A DNA stretch of 6,030 bases. It comes from DATJQF01 sp035505995 (GTDB lineage Bacteria; Bacteroidota; Bacteroidia; Bacteroidales; FEN-979). Shown here in pieces: positions 3,975 through 6,030 of the stretch (its first letter is position 1; each line of letters opens with the position of its first letter). The position numbers and the translations under genes were made by a program. Below the pieces are notes generated by a model. That model ran no database searches. It saw nothing but the letters and a program-made list of their open reading frames with translations, and was not told the origin of the DNA. The stretch spans positions 1 through 6,030 of the forward strand of contig DATJQF010000178.1 of the NCBI GenBank assembly GCA_035505995.1, read 5' to 3'.

Positions 3975-6030
3975 TTGCGCCCGGAGCCCAGTATATCGTA
4001 CATCGCCTGGTGGATCCGCGTCCGGATATTCATTTCCGAGATGCGGTTATTGCCGGAATCGGGGTAGACGCGGTTGGAAAGGAAAATATAGATCAGCTTA
4101 TCGGCGGGATCCGCCCAGCAATACGTGCCGGTGAAGCCGGAATGGCCGAAGCTTTCGGGGGAAGCGCCCTGGCAGACGGGACCGTCCGGGACATACACGG
4201 CAGCCGGCTTGTCAAAGCCCAGCCCCCTCCGGTTCCCGTTCCCGGGGAATTGCACCCGGGTGAATTCCCGGATGGTGGAGGGCAGCAGGTATTGCTTGCC
4301 CCCGTAACTCCCCCCGTTCAGCAGCATCTGCAGCATCACCGCCAGGTCGCCTGCATCGGAAAAAAGTCCGGCATGACCGGAAATGCCGCCCAGCATGGCC
4401 GCCCCGGGATCGTGCACATCCCCTCGCAGCTGCCGGTGCCGGAAATGCGTATCATTCTCGGTAGGCATGATCTCGGAGCGGGGGAAATACATCCAGGGAA
4501 GGAAGGTGGTCCGCTGCAGCCCGAGCGGACGGTAGAACTGCCCGTCGAGGAATTGGTCGAATGGCTGGCCGGTCAGGCGCTCCACGATGATCTTCAGCAG
4601 GTAAAAGCCCAGGTCGCTGTATTTATAGTCATGCGAAGGGCGGAGCGGGGAATCGAGGATCGCCTTCAGCAATGTATCCGGGTAATCTTTCCGGATGAAT
4701 AATCCCTCGCACACCCGCACGGGGAATTCCGCCGAGGAATCCGGCCGGTAGATCTCCGGATCGGGCACGCCGTTCTTCAAGGTTCTCTCATAGAACCGGA
4801 TCCAGTCCTGCAGCCCCGCCTGGTGCGCCATAATGCTCCGGATCGTCAGCTTCTGCTTGTTGGTCCCACGCGCTTCCGGCAGGTAGGTGCCCAGGGTGCT
4901 GTCGGGACTGAGCTTCCCGTCTTCGGATAGCTTCATCACCGCCAGGGTGGTGGCGAAGATCTTGGTCAGGGAGGCAAGATCGTAGATCATTCTGTTGTTC
5001 ACGGTCAACGTATCCTCGTAGCGGGGATGGCCGAAGCTTTTCTGATAGAATATTTTCCCGTCTTTCGCGAACAGGATCTGGCAGCCGGGATACGCTCTCG
5101 CTTTCACCCCTGCGAGGGCAAGGGTGTCGATGCGGCTGAGATCGGAAGAGGAGATGCCCAGCTCTTCCGGCATTGCGCAGGAGAGCCGGGTCACGGAAGT
5201 TTCCAGTCCCGCATGCAGCGGAAAAGAGACGGACCCGGTGACCGGCAGGCGCCCGGCGAACGGGGTGCCCCCGAAGATCGCCTGGGCCGAAATATCCCCG
5301 GATGCAGGGACATCCTGGTAGGAGACCAGGATCGCCTCCGCGCTTGGAGGGCTCTTCAGCATCCCCAGGATGTAAGGGCTTCCGAATATATCGAGCACGG
5401 TCTTTTTCAACCGGGCCAGGGTATCCACCAGGGCCACCTCCTGGACGGTGAGGCCGAAATTCTTCCCGGGAAGGCTGCTGGTGTTATGGATCCCGATGAT
5501 CAGCAGGTTATAAGGTTGTAATTTTTTAAGCAGGGAATCCCTCACCGGGGGCCGGAAATCGGCCGGCAGGCTGAAACAGGAGGCTTCCGCGTACTTACCG
5601 ATGCTTTGCTGGAATGCGGTCGGGTTACTGTCGCCGACCGACAAGACTGCGATCTTCCTGTACTCCAGCAGTCCCAGCGGCAGCAGGTGGTTCTCATTCC
5701 GGTCGAGTGTGACGGCCTCCCGGTAGATCTTCCGCGTGAGCGCCTCCGAGGAAACCGGGTTCAGGTCTGCAAAAAGATGGGCCGTATCTATTGACGGCAC
5801 TTCCTGTAATCCAACGCGGTATTTCAGCTCAAGGATCTTCCGGCATTTCTGATCGATCAGTTCCATCGGGATCAGGCCGCTGTCGATGGCCGAATGCAAC
5901 GTCCTCACTGCGAGCCCCAGGTCCTGCGGAAGCAGGAGAATGTCATTTCCAGCCTTTAAAGCATTCAGCTCGAGGATCCCGGGAGGGAAATATTTTGTCA
6001 CCCCTTTCATATCCAGCGCGTCGGTGATGA
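3971..6030 (-). CDS. GH3 beta-N-acetylhexosaminidase fused to a beta-lactamase-like serine hydrolase (5' end missing)
   Basis: The frame is open at the right edge; 686 codons plus two bases are visible of a protein I expect to be roughly 950-1000 residues. Numbering is from the Met at 6010, which is internal. Just before it the codons read ITDALDM, matching the NagZ segment SDDLSM; the Asp at 6022-6020 is the expected GH3 nucleophile. Residues 1-65 end the GH3 barrel. Residues 115-260 are the GH3 C-terminal domain, ending in the typical FGGTPFAGRLPVTGS (246-260). Residues 286-675 form a class C beta-lactamase/peptidase S12-like domain: SLTK with S347 and K350, YSD at 464-466 where YxN is usual, and HSG at 623-625. 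In Bacillus subtilis, secreted NagZ removes GlcNAc from muropeptides and AmiE, a serine hydrolase of this fold, releases the peptide. The fusion suggests both steps in one chain. The signal peptide and the GH3 His/Asp dyad lie outside the window. A hydrolase of another beta-GlcNAc substrate, or an inactive S12 domain, remains possible. Confidence 0.88.
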   Translation of the reverse strand, partial: ITDALDMKGVTKYFPPGILELNALKAGNDILLLPQDLGLAVRTLHSAIDSGLIPMELIDQKCRKILELKYRVGLQEVPSIDTAHLFADLNPVSSEALTRKIYREAVTLDRNENHLLPLGLLEYRKIAVLSVGDSNPTAFQQSIGKYAEASCFSLPADFRPPVRDSLLKKLQPYNLLIIGIHNTSSLPGKNFGLTVQEVALVDTLARLKKTVLDIFGSPYILGMLKSPPSAEAILVSYQDVPASGDISAQAIFGGTPFAGRLPVTGSVSFPLHAGLETSVTRLSCAMPEELGISSSDLSRIDTLALAGVKARAYPGCQILFAKDGKIFYQKSFGHPRYEDTLTVNNRMIYDLASLTKIFATTLAVMKLSEDGKLSPDSTLGTYLPEARGTNKQKLTIRSIMAHQAGLQDWIRFYERTLKNGVPDPEIYRPDSSAEFPVRVCEGLFIRKDYPDTLLKAILDSPLRPSHDYKYSDLGFYLLKIIVERLTGQPFDQFLDGQFYRPLGLQRTTFLPWMYFPRSEIMPTENDTHFRHRQLRGDVHDPGAAMLGGISGHAGLFSDAGDLAVMLQMLLNGGSYGGKQYLLPSTIREFTRVQFPGNGNRRGLGFDKPAAVYVPDGPVCQGASPESFGHSGFTGTYCWADPADKLIYIFLSNRVYPDSGNNRISEMNIRTRIHQAMYDILGSGRK
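4242..4271. repeat. Near-perfect palindrome inside the serine hydrolase coding region
   Basis: The 30 bases form an almost complete inverted repeat. CACCCGGGTG (4253-4262) is a perfect palindrome at the centre. It is flanked by GGGAATT (4245-4251) and AATTCCC (4263-4269), then by CC (4242-4243) and GG (4270-4271). Only G4244 and G4252 are unpaired. The segment encodes REFTRVQFPG, residues 581-590, ahead of the HSG motif. It could form a strong mRNA hairpin or a protein-binding site, or it may follow from codon choice in GC-rich DNA. Confidence 0.4.

Noticed and set aside
3794..4702. 302-codon plus-strand open frame
   Set aside because: It spans the spacer and the antisense strand of the serine hydrolase domain, has low-complexity composition, and has no recognisable domain or promoter.
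5027..5521. 164-codon plus-strand open frame
   Set aside because: It is antisense to the GH3 and serine hydrolase coding sequence and has no motif or start signal.
6008..6010. ATG at 6010 as the start of the GH3/serine-hydrolase gene
   Set aside because: The frame continues upstream to the window edge with ITDALD, which includes the GH3 nucleophile, so this Met is internal and the gene is truncated by the window.

Overview
The window looks like the chromosome of a GC-rich member of the Bacteroidota, possibly in or near the Chitinophagaceae. Three things point that way. Start codons lack convincing Shine-Dalgarno sites and sit behind A/T-rich leaders. Elements matching the Bacteroidota promoter (TTG, about 19 bases, TAnnTTTG) occur in the spacers. 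The gene content also fits: a GH3/serine-hydrolase fusion, a short rhomboid, and a membrane protein whose TDNK-containing sequence I associate with this phylum. The placement rests on these signals only; no database was consulted.

Layout from left to right. Bases 1-38 hold the first 12 codons of an unrecognised minus-strand gene that runs off the left edge. Bases 39-326 are a divergent spacer. It carries a good minus-strand promoter (141-170), a long-range inverted repeat in the leader of the left-hand gene (60-134), and degenerate heptamer repeats in two orientations (243-302). A plus-strand gene at 327-2384 encodes a 685-residue fused acetate/acyl-CoA ligase (ADP-forming). It ends two bases from the end of a convergent minus-strand pair. 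That pair, read right to left, is a 275-residue five-helix membrane protein with an extracytoplasmic domain (3846-3019) and, 11 bases on, a complete rhomboid intramembrane protease (3007-2387, GTG start). The spacer 3847-3970 holds two TATTTTTG promoter boxes and a second patch of 7- and 8-base repeats. From 3971 to the right edge is a minus-strand gene, open at its 5' end. It encodes the end of a GH3 beta-N-acetylhexosaminidase-type catalytic domain, a GH3 C-terminal domain and a complete beta-lactamase-like serine hydrolase domain.

How the genes relate. The membrane protein and rhomboid are almost certainly one transcript. The GH3/serine-hydrolase fusion looks like a single-chain version of the two-enzyme muropeptide rescue pathway of Bacillus subtilis (NagZ and AmiE), so cell-wall turnover is its likeliest role. 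The CoA ligase is an independent metabolic gene that would couple acyl-CoA cleavage to ATP formation, or run in reverse to activate acids. I see no mobile element, CRISPR array, tRNA or rRNA. The least ordinary content is the domain fusion, the structured divergent leader and the degenerate heptamer repeats in both main spacers.
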